This document shows positions 20,186 to 28,152 of a DNA stretch of 53,340 bases, piece after piece (position 1 is the stretch's first letter; each line of letters begins with the position of its first letter). A program made the translations under genes and the position numbers. Origin of the DNA: Bacteroidota bacterium (GTDB taxonomy: Bacteria > Bacteroidota > Bacteroidia > Bacteroidales > GCA-2748055); NCBI GenBank assembly GCA_024640885.1, contig JAHEEC010000020.1, positions 1 to 53,340 on the forward strand, read 5' to 3'. The notes beneath the pieces are model-generated. The model did no database searches and was not told the DNA's origin. It saw nothing but the letters and a program-made list of their open reading frames with translations.

Positions 20186-20220
20186 GGCCCACTTTTGCAT
20201 CGTCATCAGTGGGCCGTTTT
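20186..20220 (+). terminator. Intrinsic terminator after the outer-membrane protein gene
   Basis: GGCCCACT at 20186-20193 pairs perfectly with AGTGGGCC at 20208-20215, with a 14-base loop, followed by GTTTT. The opposite strand has no T run, so it works for the plus-strand gene only. Confidence 0.75.
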
Positions 20221-20247
20221 ATTGATCCGTGCTGCAGCGCTTCGCGG

Positions 20248-20829
20248 TCAGGTGGTTTGGACCACTTTTCTCGGGCGCCCCCTTTTGCCACTTTTGGGTT
20301 TACTCTTTTTAGGAGCCGAAGCTATCTTTGAAGCATACTCTTTTTTGATCTCACCGGGTTTTTCAAACCATCCTTTCAGGGCGATATATTTTTCCCTGGA
20401 ACCAATGGAAAAGGTGTCCAGTTTCTTATCCCGGTTCCTGAGCCTGAAGATCACATTCACAACGGCTTGCTTTGTGCTGGTTCTCTTTGAAGGTGGAAGT
20501 TTTGAAAATGCCAGGATCTCATCGGTAAGCTCATCGTAAGTGACTGGTTTGTCAAGCTGCCGGAGCCTTTTCATGATCAATAATTCCCATTTGGATTTTC
20601 TTCCGGTTCTCTTTTTTCGCTTTGCAACCGGGGAACTTTTAACAGGATCTGATCCAGCGGATTCGCCCTTTGCTTTCCTGGTTGAGATCTCCGGCGCTGG
20701 TTCCTCGACCCCAATGTGCTCCATGATGGTTTTGATGTGCTGCAGTCGCCTGGTAAGCCGTTCATATTCATCCTGGTAGAATTGTTTCATTTCGGCAATC
20801 TCCGATTGGGGCAGTTTAATGGTTTCCAT
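20248..20829 (-). CDS. DNA-binding protein with coiled coil, winged helix and C-terminal AT-hook
   Basis: A 193-residue basic protein not assigned to a named family. Residues 1-40 form an amphipathic coiled coil (IAEMKQFYQDEYERLTRRLQ). A Lys/Ser-rich linker follows (KRKKRTGRKSKW near 75). Residues 78-140 have a winged-helix pattern: LLIMKRLRQLDKPVTYDEL, then TKQAVVNVIFRLRNRDKKL as the recognition-like helix and FSIGSREKYIALKGW as the wing. The tail is Lys/Pro-rich and ends in an AT-hook, GKRGRPRKVVQTT, whose GRP core binds the minor groove of AT-rich DNA. A nucleoid-associated or regulatory role is inferred. It starts at ATG 20829 in a gap with no other gene. Confidence 0.7.
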   Translation of the reverse strand: METIKLPQSEIAEMKQFYQDEYERLTRRLQHIKTIMEHIGVEEPAPEISTRKAKGESAGSDPVKSSPVAKRKKRTGRKSKWELLIMKRLRQLDKPVTYDELTDEILAFSKLPPSKRTSTKQAVVNVIFRLRNRDKKLDTFSIGSREKYIALKGWFEKPGEIKKEYASKIASAPKKSKPKSGKRGRPRKVVQTT

Positions 20830-21026
20830 TATAATTTTAATTCTTTTGTGAAATCATTATGAGTATAATTCTCGACCTTAGAGATCAATGACATCCATAA
20901 GGGGTCAGGCTTCTAAAGGGCAATATCCAGGTGTTGACAAAAGGATTATTCTTTTAATTTGTTGCAATTACGCTCGCAAAATATAAAAACTAAAATTAAA
21001 AACTAAAATATAAAACATAATTATGA

Positions 21027-22325
21027 TTAATGATCCCGAGAATGGGCATCAAAGCCCTTTTTATAGGTCTCAAGGGCCCTTGATCGGGCGAACCGGTGAT
21101 CAATAAGAGGGGCTTTGTATGCAGCCGTCCCGTATTCAGGAACCCATTTGCGCACATAAACCAGCTCTTTATCAAATTTCCTGAGTTGTTCATGGGGATT
21201 AAAAATCCTGAAATAAGGGGCAGCGTCGCAGCCGGTACCTGCGGCCCACTGCCAGTTCCCGTTGTTTGATGAAAGTTCATAATCCAGCAGCTTTTCGGCA
21301 AAATAGGCCTCCCCCCAGCGCCAGTCTATGAGAAGATGCTTGCAGAGGAAACCAGCTGTCACCATTCTCACCCGGTTATGCATATACCCGGTTTGGTTCA
21401 GTTGCCGCATGCCGGCATCCACCAAGGGATAACCGGTTTCTCCTTTGCACCAGGTTTGAAACTCCTCCTCATTATTCCTCCATTCAATTCCGTTGTATTT
21501 CCGATTGAAGTTGTGATCCACAACCTGTGGGAAGTGGTGCAGGATCTGCATAAAAAATTCTCTCCAGATCAGTTCTCCAAGGAAAGTTTCATGGAATGGT
21601 CCCAGGGCATTCACCACCTGTCGGATCGAGATTGTTCCGAACCTGAGGTGGGGGGAGAGGTAACTGGTTGAATCCAGGGCGGGGAAATCCCTGGATTCAC
21701 TGTAATAATCAAGGTTGGAAATGTCATATGGCCTTACCCTGATGATGGAAGGCCTGAAACCCAGCTCTGACATCAGGGGGAACCTGTGGCTGGATCTCGA
21801 AAATGCAGACCCGGGAATCTTGGTTCGCGGTTCCGGTTCAATCCTCTGGAATTCCCACAGCCACTTTCTTTTAAAGGGGGTGAAGACCGTATAGGGTTTG
21901 CCGTCATTTTTCACGATTTCGCGCGCTTCGAAAATGACCTGGTCCTTGAAAATATGAAGGGGAATACCTTGGGATCGCAGCAATGCTTCGATCTTCCGGT
22001 CTCGTTCAACTGCATAGGGTTCATAATCCCTGTTCACATATACCGAATCGATTTCGTTGCTTGAAATGAGCGATTTCCAGATTTCATGCGGATCACCCTT
22101 CAGAACAAGCAGTGAACTGCCGTTGGAGCGCAGGTACCGGTGGATCAGTTCCAGTTGTTCATAAATGAAAAAGAACCTTGGGTCATCATCGGGTAACTCA
22201 TCCACGATATTCATGTCCACGATGAATATTGACATGACCGGTAACCCGGATCCAATGGCTTGTTGAAGCCCCCGGTTATCCACGGTCCTGAGGTCACGCC
22301 TGAACCAAAAAATCGTTTGTTTCAT
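21027..22325 (-). CDS. phrB: Class I deoxyribodipyrimidine photolyase
   Basis: A 432-residue light-driven flavoprotein that splits cyclobutane pyrimidine dimers. The N-terminal Rossmann domain begins TIFWFRRDLRTVDNRGL, the photolyase/cryptochrome opening. The FAD domain contains YLSPHLRFGTISIRQV near residue 225, HNRVRMVTAGFLCKHLLIDW near residue 328 and the signature GNWQWAAGTGCDAAPYFRIF near residue 365 that holds FAD and the Trp electron-transfer chain. Length is typical of class I CPD photolyases, without a DASH-type insertion. Its presence suggests an organism exposed to light at some stage. A cryptochrome function cannot be excluded from motifs alone. Confidence 0.93.
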   Translation of the reverse strand: MKQTIFWFRRDLRTVDNRGLQQAIGSGLPVMSIFIVDMNIVDELPDDDPRFFFIYEQLELIHRYLRSNGSSLLVLKGDPHEIWKSLISSNEIDSVYVNRDYEPYAVERDRKIEALLRSQGIPLHIFKDQVIFEAREIVKNDGKPYTVFTPFKRKWLWEFQRIEPEPRTKIPGSAFSRSSHRFPLMSELGFRPSIIRVRPYDISNLDYYSESRDFPALDSTSYLSPHLRFGTISIRQVVNALGPFHETFLGELIWREFFMQILHHFPQVVDHNFNRKYNGIEWRNNEEEFQTWCKGETGYPLVDAGMRQLNQTGYMHNRVRMVTAGFLCKHLLIDWRWGEAYFAEKLLDYELSSNNGNWQWAAGTGCDAAPYFRIFNPHEQLRKFDKELVYVRKWVPEYGTAAYKAPLIDHRFARSRALETYKKGFDAHSRDH

Positions 22326-22361
22326 CGCGTTGTAAAATAGCAGGTGGTTTCAGCTTCCTTA

Positions 22362-23675
22362 TTATCCAGTCTGATTTGCAGAGGGCTTCCTGGATGTAAA
22401 CCTTAATACCAGATAACCGCAGATGCCTGCAAGCAATGAAGCAATAAGGATCCCCACCTTGGCAGAGTCAAGGAGCTGGGCGTTATCGGGAAAAGCCAGG
22501 TTGGCCACAAAAATTGACATGGTGAAACCCACCCCTGCCAGAAGTGCCACTCCCACAATTTGCCCGTAGTTTACCTCCTCGGGTAATTCTGCCAATCCCA
22601 GCTTTACGCCGAGCCAGGAGAAGATGGTGATCCCCAGGAGTTTACCGGCTACAAGGCCGGTCACGATGGTTATTCCCAGTGAACCGTCCAGGTCCATGCC
22701 GCCACCCAGTGCAACCCCGGCATTGGAAAATGCAAAGAGGGGCATGATAAAAAAAGCCACCCAGTTGTGCAATTTATGCTCCAGGTGCTGAAGCGGGGAT
22801 TGAAATTTTTCGGTCCAGTCTTCCAGTTCGTCAATCTCCTCGATCTGCTCCCTGGAAAGAAGGGGGGCTTTGCGGTCCCCGGATTCCTGAATACCCGCCA
22901 CAATTTCGCAGAGTTTCTCAATGTAGGTTTCCGTGTTGATCTTCCGACGAATGGGCACGGTCAGTGCCACCAGAACTCCTGCAATGGTGGGATGGATCCC
23001 GGCTTTCAGAAAGAGGTACCAGATGATGATCCCTGTGAACATGGTAAGGTACCTGGAGTAAATGTTCCGCCGGGAAAGAATGAACAATAGTCCCAGCAGG
23101 GCCAGGGCCGCCAGAACCAGGGTCCATTTGATGGCTGAGCTGTAGAAAATAGCGATTACCAGCACGGCCCCGAGGTCATCCACAATGGCGAAGGCGGTCA
23201 GAAAAACTTTCAGTCCCAGGGGGATCCTGTTTCCCAGCAACCGCAGGATGGCCAGTGAAAAGGCGATATCAGTGGCCATGGGAATCCCCCAGGCACCAGC
23301 GGTTTCGGGATTCTTGTTCAACAATAGGTAAAGGGATACCGGGAGAAGCATTCCGCCGATGGCGGCAAAGACCGGGAATGAGGCTTTTTTTACTGAATTG
23401 AGTTCGCCGATGAGCAGTTCCCTCTTTATCTCAAGCCCAATGAGGAAAAAGAAGACCGCCATCAGTCCATCATTGATCCACAGGATCAGGGGTTTAACCA
23501 GTTGAAAACCCGAAGAGTCAAACCCCATTTTATATTGCCAGAGCGACTGGAACTGATCACTGAAAACACTGTTTGCCAGCAAAAGAGCCAACAATGTGGC
23601 ACCAAACAGCAGGATCCCGCTTAAACTTTCAATCCTGACAAATTTCTGAAAAGGGGTTACCAATAACTTGACCAT
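22362..23675 (-). CDS. nhaA: Na+/H+ antiporter NhaA
   Basis: A 437-residue, 12-segment inner-membrane antiporter that exports Na+ in exchange for protons. Typical pieces are INDGLMAVFFFLIGLEIKRE near residue 70, GGMLLPVSLYLLLN near residue 108, the discontinuous-helix motif IPMATDIAFSLAILRLLG with the conserved TD pair near residue 135, and AFAIVDDLGAVLVIAIFYS, whose adjacent Asp residues form the ion site. About 50 hydrophilic residues (ESGDRKAPLLSREQIEEIDE) separate two segments, making it longer than the 388-residue E. coli protein; many environmental NhaA share this. It starts at ATG 23675. Confidence 0.96.
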   Translation of the reverse strand: MVKLLVTPFQKFVRIESLSGILLFGATLLALLLANSVFSDQFQSLWQYKMGFDSSGFQLVKPLILWINDGLMAVFFFLIGLEIKRELLIGELNSVKKASFPVFAAIGGMLLPVSLYLLLNKNPETAGAWGIPMATDIAFSLAILRLLGNRIPLGLKVFLTAFAIVDDLGAVLVIAIFYSSAIKWTLVLAALALLGLLFILSRRNIYSRYLTMFTGIIIWYLFLKAGIHPTIAGVLVALTVPIRRKINTETYIEKLCEIVAGIQESGDRKAPLLSREQIEEIDELEDWTEKFQSPLQHLEHKLHNWVAFFIMPLFAFSNAGVALGGGMDLDGSLGITIVTGLVAGKLLGITIFSWLGVKLGLAELPEEVNYGQIVGVALLAGVGFTMSIFVANLAFPDNAQLLDSAKVGILIASLLAGICGYLVLRFTSRKPSANQTG

Positions 23676-23739
23676 GGGATGAGATGTAATCTGTTATTAA
23701 AAAAGTCTTACCACACTAACATATTAATCCGATTTCAGT

Positions 23740-24513
23740 TCAATTGAGTTGAAGATACTTATCCCGGTTCCAAACAAACCTGATCTTTATGGCATCCCTG
23801 TGGCATGCATCCACGCACCTGCCACATATTGTGCATTCCGAATGGGTAACCAGCCCCTGTTTTCGTTCCAGGTAATCCGTGATGGGAATATTGACCAGGC
23901 ATACAGTTTCACATTTATTGCACCTGTTGCAATGGTTAGTGTCAATCACAGGGAGCAACCTTGCAAAGGTGGAGCCGAGGGATGAAAGGGAACCCATGAA
24001 ACAAAGATTCCTGCAGGCCCACCTTTTTTCAAGCAAAATACCGAGCAACAATGCCCCAACGGTATCATAGATCCAGATATGCTGGTAATGGGTATTAAGC
24101 TCTGTGCTGAAAAAGGCCGGGATAAAACGGAGCCCTTCAATGGCACCGCTTTCCCGTCTAAGGAAAAAAAAAGTAATTGAAGAACCAAAAAAAGCCACCG
24201 GCATGAGCATCTTGAGCCAGATATTGGATCTCCTTTTCCTGAGCTTAAAAAGGGCATAACCAAAGGGGAGGTCCTGTGTGGTCCCTGCAAAGCAGAACCA
24301 GCCGCATCCGATTCGGCCAAAAAGGGGGGAGATGATCAGGAAAAACATCCAGATCATCACCACAAAAGAGATGACCCCCCAGTATACAGAGTGCCATATG
24401 AACCCAACGTTGAAAATCCTGAAAAATGCCGGGGTGAGTAAAAGAAAAAGGATCCGGCTCAATGTGTTCCAGAAAGAGAGTCTTCCCATCATATGCCGAC
24501 GCCGATTATCCAT
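23740..24513 (-). CDS. NapH/NosR-type membrane polyferredoxin
   Basis: A 257-residue inner-membrane iron-sulfur protein. ATG 24513 is preferred to the in-frame TTG 24519. About five membrane segments are followed by two cytosolic ferredoxin motifs: CNRCNKCETVC then CLVNIP, and CTICGRCVDACHRDAI, giving two [4Fe-4S] sites. Two CxxxC pairs lie at membrane edges, CGWFC near residue 71 and CRNLC near residue 165; relatives usually have a Pro after the second Cys, here replaced by Phe. Such proteins pass electrons from quinol to periplasmic reductases or to flavin-binding partners. No reductase gene is nearby, so its partner is unknown. It follows the VOC gene by 15 bases. Confidence 0.82.
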   Translation of the reverse strand: MDNRRRHMMGRLSFWNTLSRILFLLLTPAFFRIFNVGFIWHSVYWGVISFVVMIWMFFLIISPLFGRIGCGWFCFAGTTQDLPFGYALFKLRKRRSNIWLKMLMPVAFFGSSITFFFLRRESGAIEGLRFIPAFFSTELNTHYQHIWIYDTVGALLLGILLEKRWACRNLCFMGSLSSLGSTFARLLPVIDTNHCNRCNKCETVCLVNIPITDYLERKQGLVTHSECTICGRCVDACHRDAIKIRFVWNRDKYLQLN

Positions 24514-24528
24514 AGGCAATCATTAGGT

Positions 24529-24930
24529 TCAGATGTTCCTTGTGGTAACCTCCAGCCTGTTGCCGTCCGGGTCACAGGTTGCAAATTCATAATACCCGTC
24601 CCCGGTGATCCTCGGGCCGTCCAGGATACGGAAACCTTCATTTCTCAGTGCTTCGGCCATCTCATCCACCTCCCCCCTGGTTCCTGCTTCAAATGCTAGA
24701 TGGATGATGCCCAGGTGCTGCTTTTCAAGGGTATCGTTCAGGTTCGCCGGGATACCCGGTGCCGTCATGAGTTCCAGCCGTGCACCCGATTCAAATGTGA
24801 TGAAGTAGCTTTTGTACTGTTTTATTCGGTTGTGGTATATTTTTCCCGGTACGCCCCCAAAATGGAAGCAATAGTAATCTTTCAGTGTTTCCAGGCGGTT
24901 TGTCCAGATGGCGACATGTTCTATTTTCAT
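24529..24930 (-). CDS. VOC-superfamily (glyoxalase/bleomycin-resistance fold) protein
   Basis: A 133-residue cytosolic protein. ATG 24930 gives MKIEHVAIWTNRLETLKDYY, the usual first beta-alpha unit; longer in-frame extension is not convincing. The second beta-alpha-beta repeat begins GIIHLAFEAGTRGEVDEMAE, and the protein ends with DPDGNRLEVT, the standard VOC closing strand carrying a metal-binding Glu. Metal ligands can be read as His5, Glu (RLELMT strand), His (IIHLAF) and the C-terminal Glu. Substrate unknown; relatives include glyoxalase I and dioxygenases. Possibly one transcript with the polyferredoxin gene. Confidence 0.87.
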   Translation of the reverse strand: MKIEHVAIWTNRLETLKDYYCFHFGGVPGKIYHNRIKQYKSYFITFESGARLELMTAPGIPANLNDTLEKQHLGIIHLAFEAGTRGEVDEMAEALRNEGFRILDGPRITGDGYYEFATCDPDGNRLEVTTRNI

Positions 24931-25024
24931 AAAATGTGGGCGAATATGAAGGTTTAGAATCCTCAAGTTAAATATTTCTGGCGGAAACACCCTCCTGCGG
25001 AACCGGGGAATTCAAAGGGGTATC

Positions 25025-26563
25025 TCACCCGGGAAGGGTATAGTGGATCCCGGCGTCCGGTCCAAGGGGAATCCCGATCAGCAACCAGGCCACCAACAGC
25101 AGGATCCAGACCACCAGGAATGCCATGGAATAGGGTACCATGGTGGCAATGATGGTACCGATCCCGGCCTTTGGTTCATATTTCTGAAAAAATGCGATGA
25201 TCAGTGCAAAGAAACTCATCATGGGTGAGATCACGTTGGTCACACTGTCCCCGATGCGGTAGACCACCTGTGACAATTCGGGGGAGTATCCCATGATCAT
25301 GAACATGGGAATGAAAACAGGCGCCAGGATGGCCCACTTGGCCGACGCACTTCCCATAAGCATGTTGATGGCTGCAGAGAGCAGGATAAACAGGATCATC
25401 AGCGGGATCAGCCCCATATTTATGGACATCAGCATGTTGGCGCCTTTCACGGCCAGGATGATCCCCAGGTTGCTCCATTTGAAGTAAGCCACGAACTGGG
25501 CAGCGAAAAAGACCAGCACAAGGTAGGTGGCCAGGGTCTTCATGGAAGAGGCCATTCCCGTGACCACATCGGAATCATTCCTGTAGGTGCCCGTGGCGAA
25601 TCCGTAAGCCAGGCCCATGCCGCCGGCGGTGATGAACAACATGGCTACCACCCCTCGGATCAGGGGAGAGCTCAGCAATCCACCATCGCCTCCCCGGAAG
25701 AATCCGTTTTCCGGGATTACTCCCATAAGGGTGACAGCCACGATTACCAGCAGGGTGCCCAACGCCACCAGGAGCCCTTTTTTTTCCCTTCGTGAGAGTT
25801 TATCGAACGAATGATCGGTTTGCGATCCCTGGCCGCCATATTTTCCCAGCCTCGGTTCCACGATCCTCTCAGTGACAAACGTCCCGGCCAGGGCGATTAC
25901 GAAAGTGGAAGCTACCATAAAATAGTAGTTGGCCGTGGGATTCACCTCGTAAGCAGGATCCAGGATCCGGGCTGCTTCTGTGCTAAGTCCTGCCAGCAAT
26001 GGATCGACGGTCCCCAGTGCCAGGTTGGCGCTGAACCCACCCGATACACCGGCAAAGGCGGCCGCCATTCCTGTCACAGGATGCCGACCGACCGCCATAA
26101 AGATCACCCCTGCAAGGGGGATCAAAAGTACATAACCTACATCGGCGGCCACATTGGAGAGAATTCCGGTAAATACCACCACAAAGGTCAGCAGTTTTCC
26201 GGGGGCATTAAGCACCAACAAGCGAATGATTGCATGGATCAGACCGCTGTGTTCGGCTATACCGATGCCCAGCATGGCAACCAGGACGATGCCAAGGGGC
26301 GCAAACCCGGTAAAATTATCCACCATTTCAAGGAGGATCCGATGGATTCCCTGGTGTGATAACAGATTGACAGGTTTCACCAACGCTCCAGTTCCTGGGT
26401 GGATCACCTCCCAGTTAAGAAAATACCCGAGGGCGGATAACAGAAGGGTGGCCAGGGCGAACAGGGCGAACAGGGTTGCCGGGTGGGGGAGGGCGTTCCC
26501 GGCCTTTTCGGTCCAGTTCAATGCCCTTTGTAAAATGCCAGTACGTTGATTCGATTGCACCAT
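25025..26563 (-). CDS. AbgT-family transporter
   Basis: A 512-residue inner-membrane protein with about 12 hydrophobic segments, of the AbgT family (p-aminobenzoyl-glutamate importers and MtrF-type sulfonamide efflux pumps). Characteristic parts are LNWTEKAGNALPHPATLFAL at the N-terminus, AGVSGGFSANLALGTVDPLLAG near residue 172 and SSAINMLMGSASAKWAILAPVF-like text near residue 405, where the conserved Gly/Ser/Ala-rich loop lies; the C-terminus ends in GIPLGPDAGIHYTLPG. A good ribosome-binding site (GGAG about five bases before ATG 26563) supports the start. Direction and substrate cannot be told from sequence. Confidence 0.93.
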   Translation of the reverse strand: MVQSNQRTGILQRALNWTEKAGNALPHPATLFALFALATLLLSALGYFLNWEVIHPGTGALVKPVNLLSHQGIHRILLEMVDNFTGFAPLGIVLVAMLGIGIAEHSGLIHAIIRLLVLNAPGKLLTFVVVFTGILSNVAADVGYVLLIPLAGVIFMAVGRHPVTGMAAAFAGVSGGFSANLALGTVDPLLAGLSTEAARILDPAYEVNPTANYYFMVASTFVIALAGTFVTERIVEPRLGKYGGQGSQTDHSFDKLSRREKKGLLVALGTLLVIVAVTLMGVIPENGFFRGGDGGLLSSPLIRGVVAMLFITAGGMGLAYGFATGTYRNDSDVVTGMASSMKTLATYLVLVFFAAQFVAYFKWSNLGIILAVKGANMLMSINMGLIPLMILFILLSAAINMLMGSASAKWAILAPVFIPMFMIMGYSPELSQVVYRIGDSVTNVISPMMSFFALIIAFFQKYEPKAGIGTIIATMVPYSMAFLVVWILLLVAWLLIGIPLGPDAGIHYTLPG

Positions 26564-26684
26564 GCTGCTCCTTTGGGGGGGCCAATGAGCAGGTGAAAAT
26601 AGGAAAAGTTTTTTAACTATGCGTATAAAGCATCATAAGAATTACTATAAGTTGAAATTATTATAATTTTCCAATTTGGAGAGG

Positions 26685-27263
26685 TTACAGACCTTTTCTC
26701 ATGCATTTCCGAACCACATAATGATCCTCCTGTTCGGCAGCAATCTCAAAGCCATACCTCAAATAGAGATCAAGCGGACCCTTGTAGAGTCCTTCGCAGG
26801 TGCGCACCCCTTTGCCGGGATAGGCCTCGATCCAATCAATATCCAAGGATCTGTAGTCTTGTATGATTTGATCCAGGAGCTTCCCGGAGACCCCACGGCG
26901 CCTGTACCCGGGATGGACCAGGAAACAGACGATGGAGCAGGTCCTATTATTTTGCGGCTCCATCAATTCATGCAGCTTGACCAGGCGCTGATAATTCAAA
27001 CGGTTATTCACATTGCACCATCCCACCGGTGTACCCTGGTGATATGCCAGGTATCCCTTCATCTGGTTCAAACTGACAAGCCTTCTGACCGCCGAACGGT
27101 TGTTTTCGCGGTTCCATTGAGCAGCAGGGCCCGTGAAATGAAAGGAATAGCAATAACAAACCGACCAGTGGGGGTGCTCTTTGAACTCAACACTTTCAAA
27201 AAATGCAAAGAAATCCTCCAGGGTTTCTTCAGAGAGTTGCCTGATAACCAGATCAATGCTCAT
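26685..27263 (-). CDS. GNAT-family N-acetyltransferase
   Basis: A 192-residue cytosolic acetyltransferase. The acetyl-CoA-binding motif A is CFLVHPGYRRRGVSGKLLDQ near residue 108, with the R/Q-x-x-G-x-G/A pattern RRRGVSG. Before it lie VRRLVSLNQMKGYLAYHQGTPVGWCNV, the strand-turn pair that holds the substrate, and after it YRSLDIDWIEAYPGK. The tail contains YGFEIAAEQEDHYVVRKCM, a common GNAT ending. Substrate unknown. It starts at ATG 27263, downstream of the NUDIX regulator gene by 30 bases on the same strand, so the two may be co-transcribed. Confidence 0.9.
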   Translation of the reverse strand: MSIDLVIRQLSEETLEDFFAFFESVEFKEHPHWSVCYCYSFHFTGPAAQWNRENNRSAVRRLVSLNQMKGYLAYHQGTPVGWCNVNNRLNYQRLVKLHELMEPQNNRTCSIVCFLVHPGYRRRGVSGKLLDQIIQDYRSLDIDWIEAYPGKGVRTCEGLYKGPLDLYLRYGFEIAAEQEDHYVVRKCMRKGL

Positions 27264-27293
27264 TTACATTATACATTTTAGTGCAACACCAAA

Positions 27294-28064
27294 TCATAGA
27301 AACCCGAGCCCCTGCCCGAGGAGTTGGTTGTACTTATCACCATCAAAAGAATAGAGAAAGGGCGCCTTGTGCGCTTCTCCTGTCATCTTTTTTTCATGTC
27401 GATTCAGGTAACCCAGCCTGAGGATCTTTTTCTGAAAATTGGAGCGTTCCAGCGCTCTTTCAAGGATGGATTCATAGAGCGACTGCAACTCCCTCATGGT
27501 AAATTTTTCCGGCAGCAGGTTGATGCCCACTGGCATGTAATTGATCTGGTTCCTGATCTCCGCGATGGCTGTTTGGACGATTTGCCGGTGATCGAACATC
27601 AAATCAGGCAGGTCATTCAAGGGTTTCCAAAGGCAGCGTTCCGTCAGGAAATCAGGGGTGGGCATGCTCTCTTTCATATTGACCAGGGATAAATATCCGG
27701 TGGTAATAAACCGTTGTGTGAGCCATTGAATAATTGGCGAGGAGCGCCCCGGTAACATGTCGGCTTCCACCAACTCCGCGTTGAAATTTCCCCGGTCAAC
27801 TTTTCCGAAGGTGTGGAACTGTTTCAGGTAGGGCAGCTTCAGTCCGGTCCGTTCCTCTAGGACCCTGACGGCCGCCGCATCCATATCCTCACCGATACCG
27901 ATAAACCCGCCTGGCAGGATCCAGCCTGCCATACCTTTCCATTTTAATACCAGGATGTGCAGGCCCATCTCGTTGTACCCGATGATCACACAATCGATGG
28001 ATTGACCCGGTACCAGGAAAGATGGATCAAAATTTTTTAAGGCATCTTGGGATTGATTAACCAT
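27294..28064 (-). CDS. NUDIX-domain transcription regulator (NrtR/AraR type) with degenerate Nudix box
   Basis: A 256-residue DNA-binding regulator. ATG 28064 is chosen (MVNQSQDALKNFDPSF); the frame extends to 28130 but would run through the operator. Residues about 25-160 form a NUDIX domain. Its Nudix box is GFIGIGE followed by RVLEERTGL, so the GX5EX7REUXEEXGU pattern is broken: Glu after Arg is Val, and the second Glu of EE is Arg. Loss of these metal ligands implies no hydrolase activity, as in Bacteroidota AraR/NrtR regulators. Residues 175-256 are a winged helix (FTMRELQSLYESILERALER, NFQKKILRLGYL). It is divergent from the GH3 gene with an inverted repeat between them. The effector is probably a sugar or nucleotide-sugar derivative. 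Confidence 0.85.
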   Translation of the reverse strand: MVNQSQDALKNFDPSFLVPGQSIDCVIIGYNEMGLHILVLKWKGMAGWILPGGFIGIGEDMDAAAVRVLEERTGLKLPYLKQFHTFGKVDRGNFNAELVEADMLPGRSSPIIQWLTQRFITTGYLSLVNMKESMPTPDFLTERCLWKPLNDLPDLMFDHRQIVQTAIAEIRNQINYMPVGINLLPEKFTMRELQSLYESILERALERSNFQKKILRLGYLNRHEKKMTGEAHKAPFLYSFDGDKYNQLLGQGLGFL

Positions 28065-28083
28065 ATACCAAATATATGAAATA

Positions 28084-28110
28084 TTTATTGTGTAATTTGC
28101 ACACAATAAA
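28084..28110. promoter_or_regulatory. Operator: 10-bp perfect inverted repeat for the NUDIX regulator
   Basis: TTTATTGTGT at 28084-28093 and ACACAATAAA at 28101-28110 are exact reverse complements separated by seven bases. The repeat lies 20 bases upstream of the regulator start and 43 bases upstream of the GH3 start. The spacer contains TTTG (28096-28099), the predicted -33 box of the GH3 promoter, so a bound repressor would block it. Confidence 0.72.
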
Positions 28111-28127
28111 GAAAAAGTATAATATTG
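28096..28127 (+). promoter_or_regulatory. Predicted promoter of the GH3 gene
   Basis: TTTG at 28096-28099, a 20-base spacer and TAATATTG at 28120-28127 match the Bacteroidota pattern TTTG-N17-20-TAnnTTTG. It is embedded in the operator and leaves a leader of about 20 bases before ATG 28153. Confidence 0.55.
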
Positions 28128-28152
28128 CACCTTAATTCAAATCCCACTGTAC

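Noticed and set aside
28065-28130. N-terminal extension of the NUDIX regulator
   Set aside because: It would run through the operator and promoter region; ATG 28064 gives the normal length.
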